Positions 6,951 to 14,327 of a stretch of DNA of 22,750 bases are shown one piece after another. This stretch comes from Ruminococcaceae bacterium UBA7135 (GTDB taxonomy: Bacteria; Bacillota; Clostridia; Oscillospirales; Ruminococcaceae): NCBI GenBank assembly GCA_002492075.1, contig DKXD01000161.1, forward strand, positions 1 through 22,750, written 5' to 3'. The notes below the pieces were generated by a model, which saw only the letters and a list, made by a program, of their open reading frames with translations, did not search any database and was not told the DNA's origin. A program made the translations under genes and the position numbers. Each line of letters opens with the position of its first letter. Positions within the stretch are counted from its first letter, which is position 1.

Positions 6951-8582
6951 ATGGATTTACAGGTAAAAGAAAAAACAATATCGCTTATTGACTCGTTAAA
7001 ATCCACTTGCCAGACCTATGGCATGGGTAATGATGGAAATGAGTATAAGATTATCACTCAGGTGTTTCTGTATAAGTATCTGAATGATAAGTTCGGATAT
7101 GAGATTAAAAAACTCAATAAGCGTATCGCTTCGGCAAAAATATGGGAGATTGCCTATTCCAAGATGTCGAAGAATGCTAGAGAGGACTTGTTCGATACAA
7201 TGAACCCTGATGTTCCCCGACTTAACCCCGAACACCTTATCTCACATCTTTGGAATCAACAGGCAAAGGGTGATTTTGACCTTATATTCGATCAGACGAT
7301 GATTGATATAGCTGATAAGAACATTGATATATTCTCTACCCAGACCACACAAAACACCAAAATACCGCTGTTTGAGAAGCTCACTCAGTATGTTACCGAT
7401 GAAACCCAAAGAGCGCCTTTTGCCCGTGCTTTGGTGGATAAGCTCGTAAACTTCTCCTTTGAGGAAACTTTCTCGGAGCATTATGACTTCTTTGCCGCTA
7501 TCTTCGAGTATCTTATAAAGGACTACAATACGGCAGGCGGAGGCAAGTATGCAGAATACTATACCCCTCACGCTATTGCCACCATTATGGCAAGGCTCTT
7601 GGTCGGTGACGATGCTGATTTGCATAATATAGAGTGCTACGATCCCTCAGCAGGCACGGGTACGCTGTTAATGGCTCTCGGTCATCAAATCGGTGAGGAC
7701 AGGTGTACTATCTTTGCTCAGGATATTTCTCAGCGCAGCAACAAGATGCTGAAGCTCAATCTAATGCTGAATGGACTTGTATCTTCACTCGATCACGCTA
7801 TTCAGGGTGATACGCTTCTTGCTCCGTATCACAAGAGTGATGACGGACAGCACCTCAGACAGTTTGATTATGTGGTGTCGAATCCGCCTTTCAAAATGGA
7901 TTTCTCCGATACAAGAGATGATATAGAAAAGAAATATTCAGTACGTTTTTGGGCAGGAGTACCGACAATTCCTCCTAAGAAAAAAGAGAGTATGGCTATC
8001 TATACTTGTTTTATTCAGCACGTTGTCAATTCTTTAAAAGAGAATGGTAAGGGCGCAATTGTAGTTCCGACAGGATTTCTTACCGCTAAGTCAGGCGTTG
8101 AAGGCAAAGTCCTGAAAAAGCTCGTGAATGACCATATCGTTGTCGGAGCAGTAAGTATGCCCTCTAATGTTTTTGCCAATACAGGTACTAATGTTTCCGT
8201 TCTTTTCTTCGATAATTCAAGAACAGCTGAAAAGGTAGTGCTGATTGATGCTTCAAAGCTCGGAGAGGAATACAAGGACGGCAATTTGCAAAAACGCAGG
8301 CTACGCCCCGAAGAGATAGAGAAAATCATCACCACATTCCGCAACAAAGAAGCCGTGGATGATTTCTCGGTTGCAGTTACCTATGATGAGATCATTGCAA
8401 AAAAGTATTCTCTCGCAGCAGGACAGTATTTCGATGTCAAGATAGAGTATGTTGAGCTTACGCAAGAGGAATTTAACGCTAAAATGGCAGAATTTAAATC
8501 TGAGTTACAATCTTTTTTTGATGAGGGTAATGCTCTGCAAGCTGAGATAATGAAGCAGTTAGGCAAGGTCAAATATGATTAA
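6951..8582 (+). CDS. hsdM: Type I restriction-modification, methyltransferase subunit HsdM
   Basis: This 543-residue protein is the adenine-N6 methyltransferase subunit of the type I complex. The N-terminal helical HsdM_N region (residues ~5-150) precedes the Rossmann-type catalytic domain. The SAM-binding motif I DPSAGTGTL lies near residue 230 and the catalytic NPPF motif near 314 (VVSNPPFKMDF), marking an N6-adenine enzyme. HAIATIMARLLV just before motif I is typical of HsdM. A CAGGAG site lies 8 bases before the ATG. The end of the gene overlaps the original hsdS start by 8 bases, a translational-coupling arrangement. The gene is intact, but HsdM needs HsdS to recognise DNA, so the damage to hsdS matters for methylation too. 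Confidence 0.96.
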   Translation: MDLQVKEKTISLIDSLKSTCQTYGMGNDGNEYKIITQVFLYKYLNDKFGYEIKKLNKRIASAKIWEIAYSKMSKNAREDLFDTMNPDVPRLNPEHLISHLWNQQAKGDFDLIFDQTMIDIADKNIDIFSTQTTQNTKIPLFEKLTQYVTDETQRAPFARALVDKLVNFSFEETFSEHYDFFAAIFEYLIKDYNTAGGGKYAEYYTPHAIATIMARLLVGDDADLHNIECYDPSAGTGTLLMALGHQIGEDRCTIFAQDISQRSNKMLKLNLMLNGLVSSLDHAIQGDTLLAPYHKSDDGQHLRQFDYVVSNPPFKMDFSDTRDDIEKKYSVRFWAGVPTIPPKKKESMAIYTCFIQHVVNSLKENGKGAIVVPTGFLTAKSGVEGKVLKKLVNDHIVVGAVSMPSNVFANTGTNVSVLFFDNSRTAEKVVLIDASKLGEEYKDGNLQKRRLRPEEIEKIITTFRNKEAVDDFSVAVTYDEIIAKKYSLAAGQYFDVKIEYVELTQEEFNAKMAEFKSELQSFFDEGNALQAEIMKQLGKVKYD

Positions 8583-9927
8583 ATTGGGAAAATGCCTAAC
8601 AATAAAACATGGTTGAGCTTTCAAGGGAGAATTCTTTGCTGGAAATGGAAAGCAGAGCATATTGACACCAGGCAACTTTTATGAAGCAGGCGGTTTCAAA
8701 TATAATGATGAGCGAGAAAGATATTATATTGGAGAGTATCCACCTGAATATCTTTGCAAAAAGGGCGATTTAATCGTAGCTATGACAGAACAGGCAGCAG
8801 GGCTATTAGGAAGTACAGCTATTGTCCCCAAAGATTACAGATATCTTCATAATCAGCGAATAGGTCTTGTGACCTGTGATGAAGTGCATATCACCAAGAT
8901 GTATGCGTACTATCTTTTTATGACTAAAAGTGTACGAGAGCAGATAAGCCGTACATCATCAGGAACAAAGGTTAAACATACATCACCTGAAAAGATATAT
9001 GATGTTGAGGTATCTTTACCTGATATTACAGTTCAGAAAAAGATAGCACACCTCTTATGGACTATTGATGACAAGATTAGAAACAATAACCATATAAACG
9101 ATAATTTAGAGCACCAGCTCAAGCTGATGTATGACTATTGGTTTACTCAGTTCGATTTTCCTGATGAAAACGGCAAGCCGTATCGTTCTTCGGGTGGTGC
9201 TATGGTGTGGAATGAGCAGTTGAAGCGTGAGATTCCTGTTGGTTGGGAATGTAAAACTCTTGGAGAGCTACTCGTAAAAAATACTGATGTATTTGATTTT
9301 AAACGAATAGAACCTACTATTGATTTAAGTGTTATGCCTTCTGCTTCTATTTCTCTACAAAAATTAAATTCAAGCGATCAGTTTACTACAAATCTATTCA
9401 TAATGCACGAAGGAGATATTCTGTTTGGTAGTATAAGACCATACTTAAAAAAAGCAGGAATAGCTCCTTGTAATGGAGTAGTTGCAGGAACAGTTTACTC
9501 ATATCGGACAAGAGAAGAAGATGATTATAATTTTGTGCTATTCACGCTATGTAGAGATAGCTTTTTTGAATATGCCCTTTCCGTATCAACAGGAACAAAA
9601 ATGCCGGTTGTTAGCAGTGATAGCATCTTATCATATAAAATTCCATATTCCTCAAGTGTAGCCAAACACTTTAATGAGATTAATGTACGATGTATTATCT
9701 GTAAAAACAATCAGGAAGTGCAACGTTTATCTAAACTCCGTGATTGGCTTTTGCCAATGCTTATGAACGGTCAGATAAGCATTATGGACGAACATGAAGA
9801 AAAGCCGCAAATCAAAGTTTCGGGCTTTGAACAATGGATTGCAAATCAAGGATTTGCAGCCCGTGGTGATGTAGATATAGATGTGCTTAAAAACATTTAC
9901 GAGGCGATGGACGACAATGACAAATGA
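8575..9927 (+). pseudogene. hsdS: Type I specificity subunit HsdS, interrupted by in-frame TGA at codon 14
   Basis: HsdS holds two target-recognition domains that choose the two halves of the DNA site. The natural start is ATG 8575, overlapping the hsdM stop and preceded by an AGGCAAGG site. That frame reads MIKLGKCLTIKHG, then TGA at 8614-8616, then AFKGEFFAGNGKQSILTPGN and on without break to 9927. The family usually has KHG followed by an aromatic residue and AFKG here, so the TGA probably replaced TGG (Trp). The rest is full length: first recognition domain, conserved helix near HQLKLMYDYWFTQFDF, second domain from about IPVGWECKTLGELL, then a C-terminal conserved helix. Restart at TTG 8662 would lose the first ~29 residues and has no clear ribosome site. 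Other TGA codons in the window end genes normally, so recoding is unlikely. Read-through, restart or a sequencing error remain possible. Confidence 0.85.
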
Positions 9928-10495
9928 TCAAATCAAAACGAAAGCGAATGAAGTGCTGAAAAAATATGTTCAAAGAGGCGGAGTATATAAAAAATTTAAC
10001 AGCATTATGTCTGCTGAAAAAATCAAATTTAGGTCAATCACAGCGAAAGATAATTTCCTTGGCATTTTTACTCATGCCAACAATGGTCAGGCTTACATAA
10101 TGATCAATAATAATATTTCTAATGATGGCAGGCGAAACTTTACCATTGCCCACGAACTCGGTCATTATTTTCTCTGTCATCAATTGAAGAATGGACAATG
10201 CTTTGATGCGGATATTTTTGAGGACGATACCGCAGTAGATACAACAGAGCGTGAAGCAAATTATTTTGCAAGTTGTCTGCTTATGCCTGAGAACAAGATT
10301 AGATCTGCATTTCTCAGTATGCTATCACGATCACACAAGGCAAAAATCAAGGATTTTCTTCACGTTAAAAATAATTATACTTGGGGTATTTGGTGTGGAT
10401 TTAGAAACGATCTCATGAATCGTTATGGCGTATCGGAAACAGCGCTAAGGTGCAGACTGTCAAATCTCGGATTAGCAAAATTTTCATTTCGCTGA
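9917..10495 (+). CDS. ImmA/IrrE-family metallopeptidase overlapping hsdS
   Basis: This 192-residue protein has the zinc-peptidase motif HELGH at residues 79-83 in the context FTIAHELGHYFLCH. A downstream glutamate in EREANYFASCLLMP (~111-124) is the typical third ligand of ImmA/IrrE proteins. Relatives cut phage-type or toxin-antitoxin repressors (ImmA) or the DdrO repressor (IrrE/PprI) after DNA damage. This one lacks the XRE domain often fused or paired with the peptidase, and no adjacent HTH antitoxin is seen. Its ATG lies inside hsdS, an 11-base overlap, so translation should be coupled to the restriction operon. The likely substrate is a DNA-binding regulator, perhaps the XRE or sigma-like protein of the element or a host repressor; that is inference. 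Confidence 0.9.
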   Translation: MTNDQIKTKANEVLKKYVQRGGVYKKFNSIMSAEKIKFRSITAKDNFLGIFTHANNGQAYIMINNNISNDGRRNFTIAHELGHYFLCHQLKNGQCFDADIFEDDTAVDTTEREANYFASCLLMPENKIRSAFLSMLSRSHKAKIKDFLHVKNNYTWGIWCGFRNDLMNRYGVSETALRCRLSNLGLAKFSFR

Positions 10496-10571
10496 TTTGG
10501 TTTTTAAAATACACATGAATATAAAAAGAAATAATATTATCCCAATTGTGTTAAAGATAAGGAGGATATTT

Positions 10572-11468
10572 ATGCTTATACATGAAATTGTAGAATTTTG
10601 TAATGCAGAATATCGTAAAGCAGATACTACTCACGTATGCAGAAATTGCAATCATCCTTCAGAGTGCTCGGGAAATTGTAAGAAATGCCTTAAACAGGTA
10701 CATTATCCATCACAGTACCCCAATGGTAAAAAGGACTATGATTGCGAAAATCTGATAAATTTTTATGTCTGCGATTACACTAATAAGTATGCGTCTGAAA
10801 TGTTATATTTGCTCCGCAAAAGTGAGAAACTTAAAGAAATAGATGAATATCATATTCTTTCAATTGGATGCGGTGCTGCTCCTGATTTAATGGCTTTTGA
10901 ACAATACACGTACGAGATGAATGATTCAAAAAGAATAAGCTATTGGGGCTTTGATATTAATGATTTATGGAAACCGATACATAATAAGATTAAGGAGTAT
11001 CAAAGTCCAAAAATAATAAAAACAAGATTTAAATATGAAGATGTAATGCCTTTTTTTGATGAGTGTACTATTCGGGAAGCAAATGTTATCGTTCTTCAAT
11101 ATGTTATTTCTCATTTTTATAATACAGGACAAATAGAAGTAGTACAGCAGTTCTTTTCCGATCTTATTAAAAATGTTATAGAGACAAGAAAAGACGGCGA
11201 TCCTTTTGTTATTCTTATTAACGATGTAAACAGCTGTAACAGAGGAAGAGATTACTTTGAAGATTTAGTTAATATTCTTAAAGAACATAATTATCACGGG
11301 CAATATAGTTGTTTTTATTTTGATTACAGAATACAAAATGATTTTCAAAGATATGGGGAGAAACATAAAAGAAATAACACATTGTTTGATCTTGATAAAA
11401 TCGATTTGGACATTTATGAACCTTGGAAGGAATGTTCAAGCGCACAGATGCTTATTGAAATAGATTAA
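10572..11468 (+). CDS. Cys-rich SAM-dependent-methyltransferase-like protein, function unknown
   Basis: This 298-residue protein starts at ATG 10572 after AAGGAGG (spacing 6). The N-terminal 40 residues hold six cysteines (about 10, 23, 26, 32, 36, 39; pattern C-x2-C-x5-C-x3-C-x2-C from residue 23), which look like a small zinc-binding module. Next comes a Rossmann-like core: HILSIGCGAAPDLMAF (~94-109) resembles methyltransferase motif I, and YWGFDIND (~123-130) resembles motif II with an acidic residue for SAM ribose. ANVIVLQYVISHF fits motif IV/post-I strands. No NPPY or other DNA-methylase motif is visible, so the substrate may be RNA, protein or a small molecule. It sits 12 bases before the DUF1848 gene and is probably co-transcribed with it. 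I do not recognise a named family; the methyltransferase call rests on fold motifs only. Confidence 0.6.
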   Translation: MLIHEIVEFCNAEYRKADTTHVCRNCNHPSECSGNCKKCLKQVHYPSQYPNGKKDYDCENLINFYVCDYTNKYASEMLYLLRKSEKLKEIDEYHILSIGCGAAPDLMAFEQYTYEMNDSKRISYWGFDINDLWKPIHNKIKEYQSPKIIKTRFKYEDVMPFFDECTIREANVIVLQYVISHFYNTGQIEVVQQFFSDLIKNVIETRKDGDPFVILINDVNSCNRGRDYFEDLVNILKEHNYHGQYSCFYFDYRIQNDFQRYGEKHKRNNTLFDLDKIDLDIYEPWKECSSAQMLIEID

Positions 11469-11479
11469 GAGGTGATTTG

Positions 11480-12415
11480 ATGATTATCAGTGCAAGCAGA
11501 AGAACAGACATACCAACTTATTACTCCGATTGGTTTTTCAATCGAATAAAGGAAGGGTATGTCTGCGTTCGCAACCCGATGAATATTCATCAAATCAGCA
11601 GAATAGACTTGTCTCCTGATGTGGTTGACGGTATTGTATTTTGGACTAAAAACCCTATACCTATGATAGATAGGGTGTCTGAATTGGAAAAATACATCTA
11701 CTATTTTCAGTTCACACTCAATGCTTATGGAAAAGACGTTGAACCAAATGTTCCGTCGAAAAACGATTATATCATTCCTGTTTTTCAGAAACTATCTTCA
11801 ATTATTGGTAAAGAAAGAGTTGTATGGAGATATGATCCAATCTTTATTAATGAATACTACACTTTGGATTATCATAAAAAATATTTTCAGGCACTTTGTT
11901 CCAAATTAAGTAAGTGTACAGAGAAATGCACAGTGAGCTTTGTTGATTTATATAAGAATACTGCTCGAAATACAAAGCGACTTAATATTCAGACGCTTAC
12001 TAATGATCAGGTTCTTGAGCTTATGAGTTTTTTTGTTTCAGTGGCAAAGAACGAAGGAATTTATATTGACACCTGTGCCGAAGAATATGATCTTTCGTCA
12101 TTAGGTATAAGTCACGCTTGTTGCATCGATAAGCAGCGGCTGGAACGATTGGGTAATTATACACTTAAAATTGGCAAAGATAAAAATCAACGGGGAGTCT
12201 GTGGGTGCATTGAAAGTATAGACATTGGAATGTATAATACTTGTGAGAATGGGTGTGCATACTGTTATGCAAACTTTAATTCAAGCATTGCGACGAAAAA
12301 CCATGCTGCTCATATTCCCGAATCGCCATTAATCTGTGGAGATATTGGAGAAGAAGATACGGTTAATATCAGAAAAGTACAGTCAAATATTGAAACACAA
12401 ATGACATTGTTTTAA
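11480..12415 (+). CDS. DUF1848 family protein with C-terminal C-x3-C-x2-C cluster
   Basis: This 311-residue protein begins MIISASRRTDIPTYYSDWFF, the hallmark start of the DUF1848 family. I chose ATG 11480 (after AGAGGTGAT, spacing ~5) over TTG 11477. Other family stretches are VVDGIVFWTKNPIPMIDRV and VVWRYDPIFI. At the C-terminus, CGC near 242-244 and CENGCAYCYANF with cysteines at 255, 259 and 262 form a C-x3-C-x2-C pattern like the iron-sulfur ligand motif of radical-SAM enzymes, though at the opposite end from usual. DUF1848 proteins have no assigned reaction that I know. Here it is translated right after a methyltransferase-like protein, so a shared modification pathway is plausible but unproven. 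DUF1848 genes are also found as chromosomal genes outside defence contexts. Confidence 0.88.
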   Translation: MIISASRRTDIPTYYSDWFFNRIKEGYVCVRNPMNIHQISRIDLSPDVVDGIVFWTKNPIPMIDRVSELEKYIYYFQFTLNAYGKDVEPNVPSKNDYIIPVFQKLSSIIGKERVVWRYDPIFINEYYTLDYHKKYFQALCSKLSKCTEKCTVSFVDLYKNTARNTKRLNIQTLTNDQVLELMSFFVSVAKNEGIYIDTCAEEYDLSSLGISHACCIDKQRLERLGNYTLKIGKDKNQRGVCGCIESIDIGMYNTCENGCAYCYANFNSSIATKNHAAHIPESPLICGDIGEEDTVNIRKVQSNIETQMTLF

Positions 12416-12449
12416 ACAATGCTCTGAAAACACATAGAGGTGATAGCTT

Positions 12450-13250
12450 TTGGATTTTGTATGCAAGGACTTCCACACCGCCTTGAACTCTCTTTCTCAG
12501 GTCATCGGTGTTTCTGAAGATGAAATTATATCTGTGCTTAAACATAACTGGGATAAACAATATGAGGCTTATGATAGGGCTTTTAGTCAAAGTAATTTAT
12601 TTGAGGAAGAGATCGTTGATGATTTCGGCGAATATATATTACAAATCGGATTTCCTCAAGTAAAGATTACAAGTATTCGCCCAGCAGTTCATTGGTTTCA
12701 TGGTTCAAGAGCTATTAACCCGAAAGAATATAGCAAATATGGAATATTACCACTTTCAGATATGTATCCAAAAATCAAACAAATGGTCGATGGCATTGCT
12801 TCAAAATTAAATTTTCATCCGAAAGAATGTGTAAGTGACAATCAGAAGCGGAGTCGTTGGTTTGCAGAAATGAAATTAAATGATGTGATAAACCATGGCG
12901 GACCGTTTGCTGTGTTGATGTACGAAGCGGCATCTACCCCTGAGAAGTTTGGAAATCATAGTTATATAGACGAGCCGGAAATAATTTCAAATTATGCCTA
13001 CATGACATATGATAAAGGTGCGGAACTGATTCTAAAAGAATTTAAGAGAGTTTCCAAACCAATTATAGTAGAGTTTATCGAACCGTGTAACTCCGATTTA
13101 ACGCCTCTGAGGATTTTGATAACTACTGTCATTCAGTATCTATACGGTACAATACACAATAAAGAAGAAATATCCTGCGGCAGTACTTGCTTTTCAAATA
13201 AGGGGAAATCCATTCCGCCAGAATTAATTGTCAAAATACATAGAATATAG
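12450..13250 (+). CDS. Unrecognised protein with HGSR motif, last gene of the cargo string
   Basis: I do not recognise this 266-residue protein. TTG 12450 is preferred because GAGGTGAT (12437-12444) lies 5 bases upstream; no in-frame ATG is similarly placed. Residues ~1-75 look helical (SLSQVIGVSEDEIISVLKHN resembles a small DNA- or protein-binding helical bundle). The stretch HWFHGSRAINP followed by KEYSKYGILPL (~81-102) is reminiscent of the His-Gly-(Ser/Thr)-Arg loop of ADP-ribosyltransferase/RES-type folds, where a short histidine-glycine segment precedes a 'gI-l' strand. That comparison is weak. There is no signal peptide or membrane segment. It follows the DUF1848 gene by 34 bases in the same direction, so the three genes probably form one unit. 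A toxin, effector or NAD-using role would be speculation. Confidence 0.65.
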   Translation: MDFVCKDFHTALNSLSQVIGVSEDEIISVLKHNWDKQYEAYDRAFSQSNLFEEEIVDDFGEYILQIGFPQVKITSIRPAVHWFHGSRAINPKEYSKYGILPLSDMYPKIKQMVDGIASKLNFHPKECVSDNQKRSRWFAEMKLNDVINHGGPFAVLMYEAASTPEKFGNHSYIDEPEIISNYAYMTYDKGAELILKEFKRVSKPIIVEFIEPCNSDLTPLRILITTVIQYLYGTIHNKEEISCGSTCFSNKGKSIPPELIVKIHRI

Positions 13251-13415
13251 ACTACTTGATTCATGCAATAGTAAAACATTCTTTTTATGGAGTAACTCAG
13301 CTATTCACTTCTATAATTTCTGGAGTTGATTTTTTTCAACTGCATTACATCACATTATGCAAAAGCATTTTTCATTATTCAATAGCGAACTTTTGCGGAA
13401 AGGTTAATTAAAAAT
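13251..13415 (+). other. Boundary between cargo and maintenance modules, weak hairpin
   Basis: This 165-base AT-rich gap separates the AT-rich cargo from the more balanced right half. AGTTGA (13324-13329) and TCAACT (13336-13341) form a short stem around six T; it could be a weak terminator. A four-pair stem ATGC/GCAT with a T tail follows at about 13356-13371. I see no convincing promoter for the next gene. Confidence 0.35.
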
Positions 13416-14231
13416 ATGAAAGATCTGTTAAACAGCGATGAACCTATAACCTTAGAATGTCTCCGAGAATTCTTCCACGAGCACGATTTTTCGACAATGC
13501 CAGTAAAAGACCCGTCCGAATACAACGAAGATGAGCTGGAGCTGTATAATGTGGTTCTTAAACATATAAACGCCGAATGGCAGGAAATCTCAAAGTCACT
13601 TGGGCTGAATCACCCGCAGGATTGTTACTCGAAGGATTTCCCTCCCGAACTGATCAGAGACAGAATGCAGCGTATCGTTGCGGATCAGGTCGTAAAAATT
13701 TACAGCAGCGACAAGACACTTGAAAATATTATGGAAGATTTTATTTTCCCGCAGATGGTTATCGGGATAGAGGGTGATGATGTTCTGTTCAGTGAGGATT
13801 TGGCGAACGAGGCTTTACATAACACAGTCAACACCCTCATTCAGACACTGGATATCGGAAGTCTTGCCGAAACAGCTAAAAAAATGTCGTGCGACGAGGA
13901 CTTCAATCCAAATAAAGCGTTGAACTATCCAAGAATGGATCACTATAAAAAATACTATCATTCCCGTTCTCCGATCAAGGTTGGTTCACTTGACGAATAT
14001 GTTGAGGAAGGAAACGATGCAGCGGGAGATATTGATATCGAATTGACAGCAGATGTTTACATTCTTATTGAAAAACTTCGTGAAAGCGCTTCGGAGCAGG
14101 AGAAAGAGATAATAGATTTGCTGTCAGCAGGATATAATCAACGTGAAATTGCACAAAAACTCGGCGTTTCTCAAAGCACAATTTCACGAAAATTAACAAA
14201 ATTTAAAAATTTCTTATCAGCGAGTGAATAA
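13416..14231 (+). CDS. Sigma-70-region-4/HTH-type regulator of the element
   Basis: This 271-residue protein has a C-terminal helix-turn-helix: EIIDLLSAGYNQREIAQKLG then VSQSTISRKLTKFKNFL (residues ~227-266). This resembles sigma region 4 or a LuxR-like motif. The N-terminal ~200 residues are acidic and mainly helical, with no domain I recognise. There is no clear sigma region 2, so it is more likely a regulator or anti/anti-sigma-like partner than a working sigma factor. GGAAAGG lies ~11 bases before the ATG. A terminator follows at 14267, then the ATPase gene. As the first gene of the right half it probably controls replication or excision genes; that is inferred from position. Confidence 0.72.
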   Translation: MKDLLNSDEPITLECLREFFHEHDFSTMPVKDPSEYNEDELELYNVVLKHINAEWQEISKSLGLNHPQDCYSKDFPPELIRDRMQRIVADQVVKIYSSDKTLENIMEDFIFPQMVIGIEGDDVLFSEDLANEALHNTVNTLIQTLDIGSLAETAKKMSCDEDFNPNKALNYPRMDHYKKYYHSRSPIKVGSLDEYVEEGNDAAGDIDIELTADVYILIEKLRESASEQEKEIIDLLSAGYNQREIAQKLGVSQSTISRKLTKFKNFLSASE

Positions 14232-14266
14232 AAAGTATTTCTCATGTCGGTAAGGTTGTAGAGGAC

Positions 14267-14298
14267 AATCCCGTCGTTCATCGGCGGGATTTTGTTTT
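14267..14298 (+). terminator. Intrinsic terminator or attenuator between the HTH gene and the ATPase gene
   Basis: AATCCCGTCG (14267-14276) pairs with CGGCGGGATT (14282-14291; one T-G wobble) around the loop TTCAT, and TTGTTTT follows. It lies only 30 bases before the ATPase start, and no promoter is visible between them. It may therefore act as an attenuator that limits ATPase expression. Confidence 0.85.
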
Positions 14299-14327
14299 CG
14301 GAAAATTTATTTGACGGGAGGAATTTA

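Noticed and set aside
8614..8616. TGA recoded as tryptophan or selenocysteine in hsdS.
   Set aside because: TGA ends many genes normally in this window (for example at 678, 9927 and 18898's neighbours), there is no selenocysteine-type context, and HsdS proteins are not selenoproteins. A nonsense mutation is simpler.
13251..13415. Possible promoter for the sigma-like gene (TTGATT at 13326).
   Set aside because: The nearest -10-like box is about 21 bases away, too far for a sigma-A promoter; no better pair was found.
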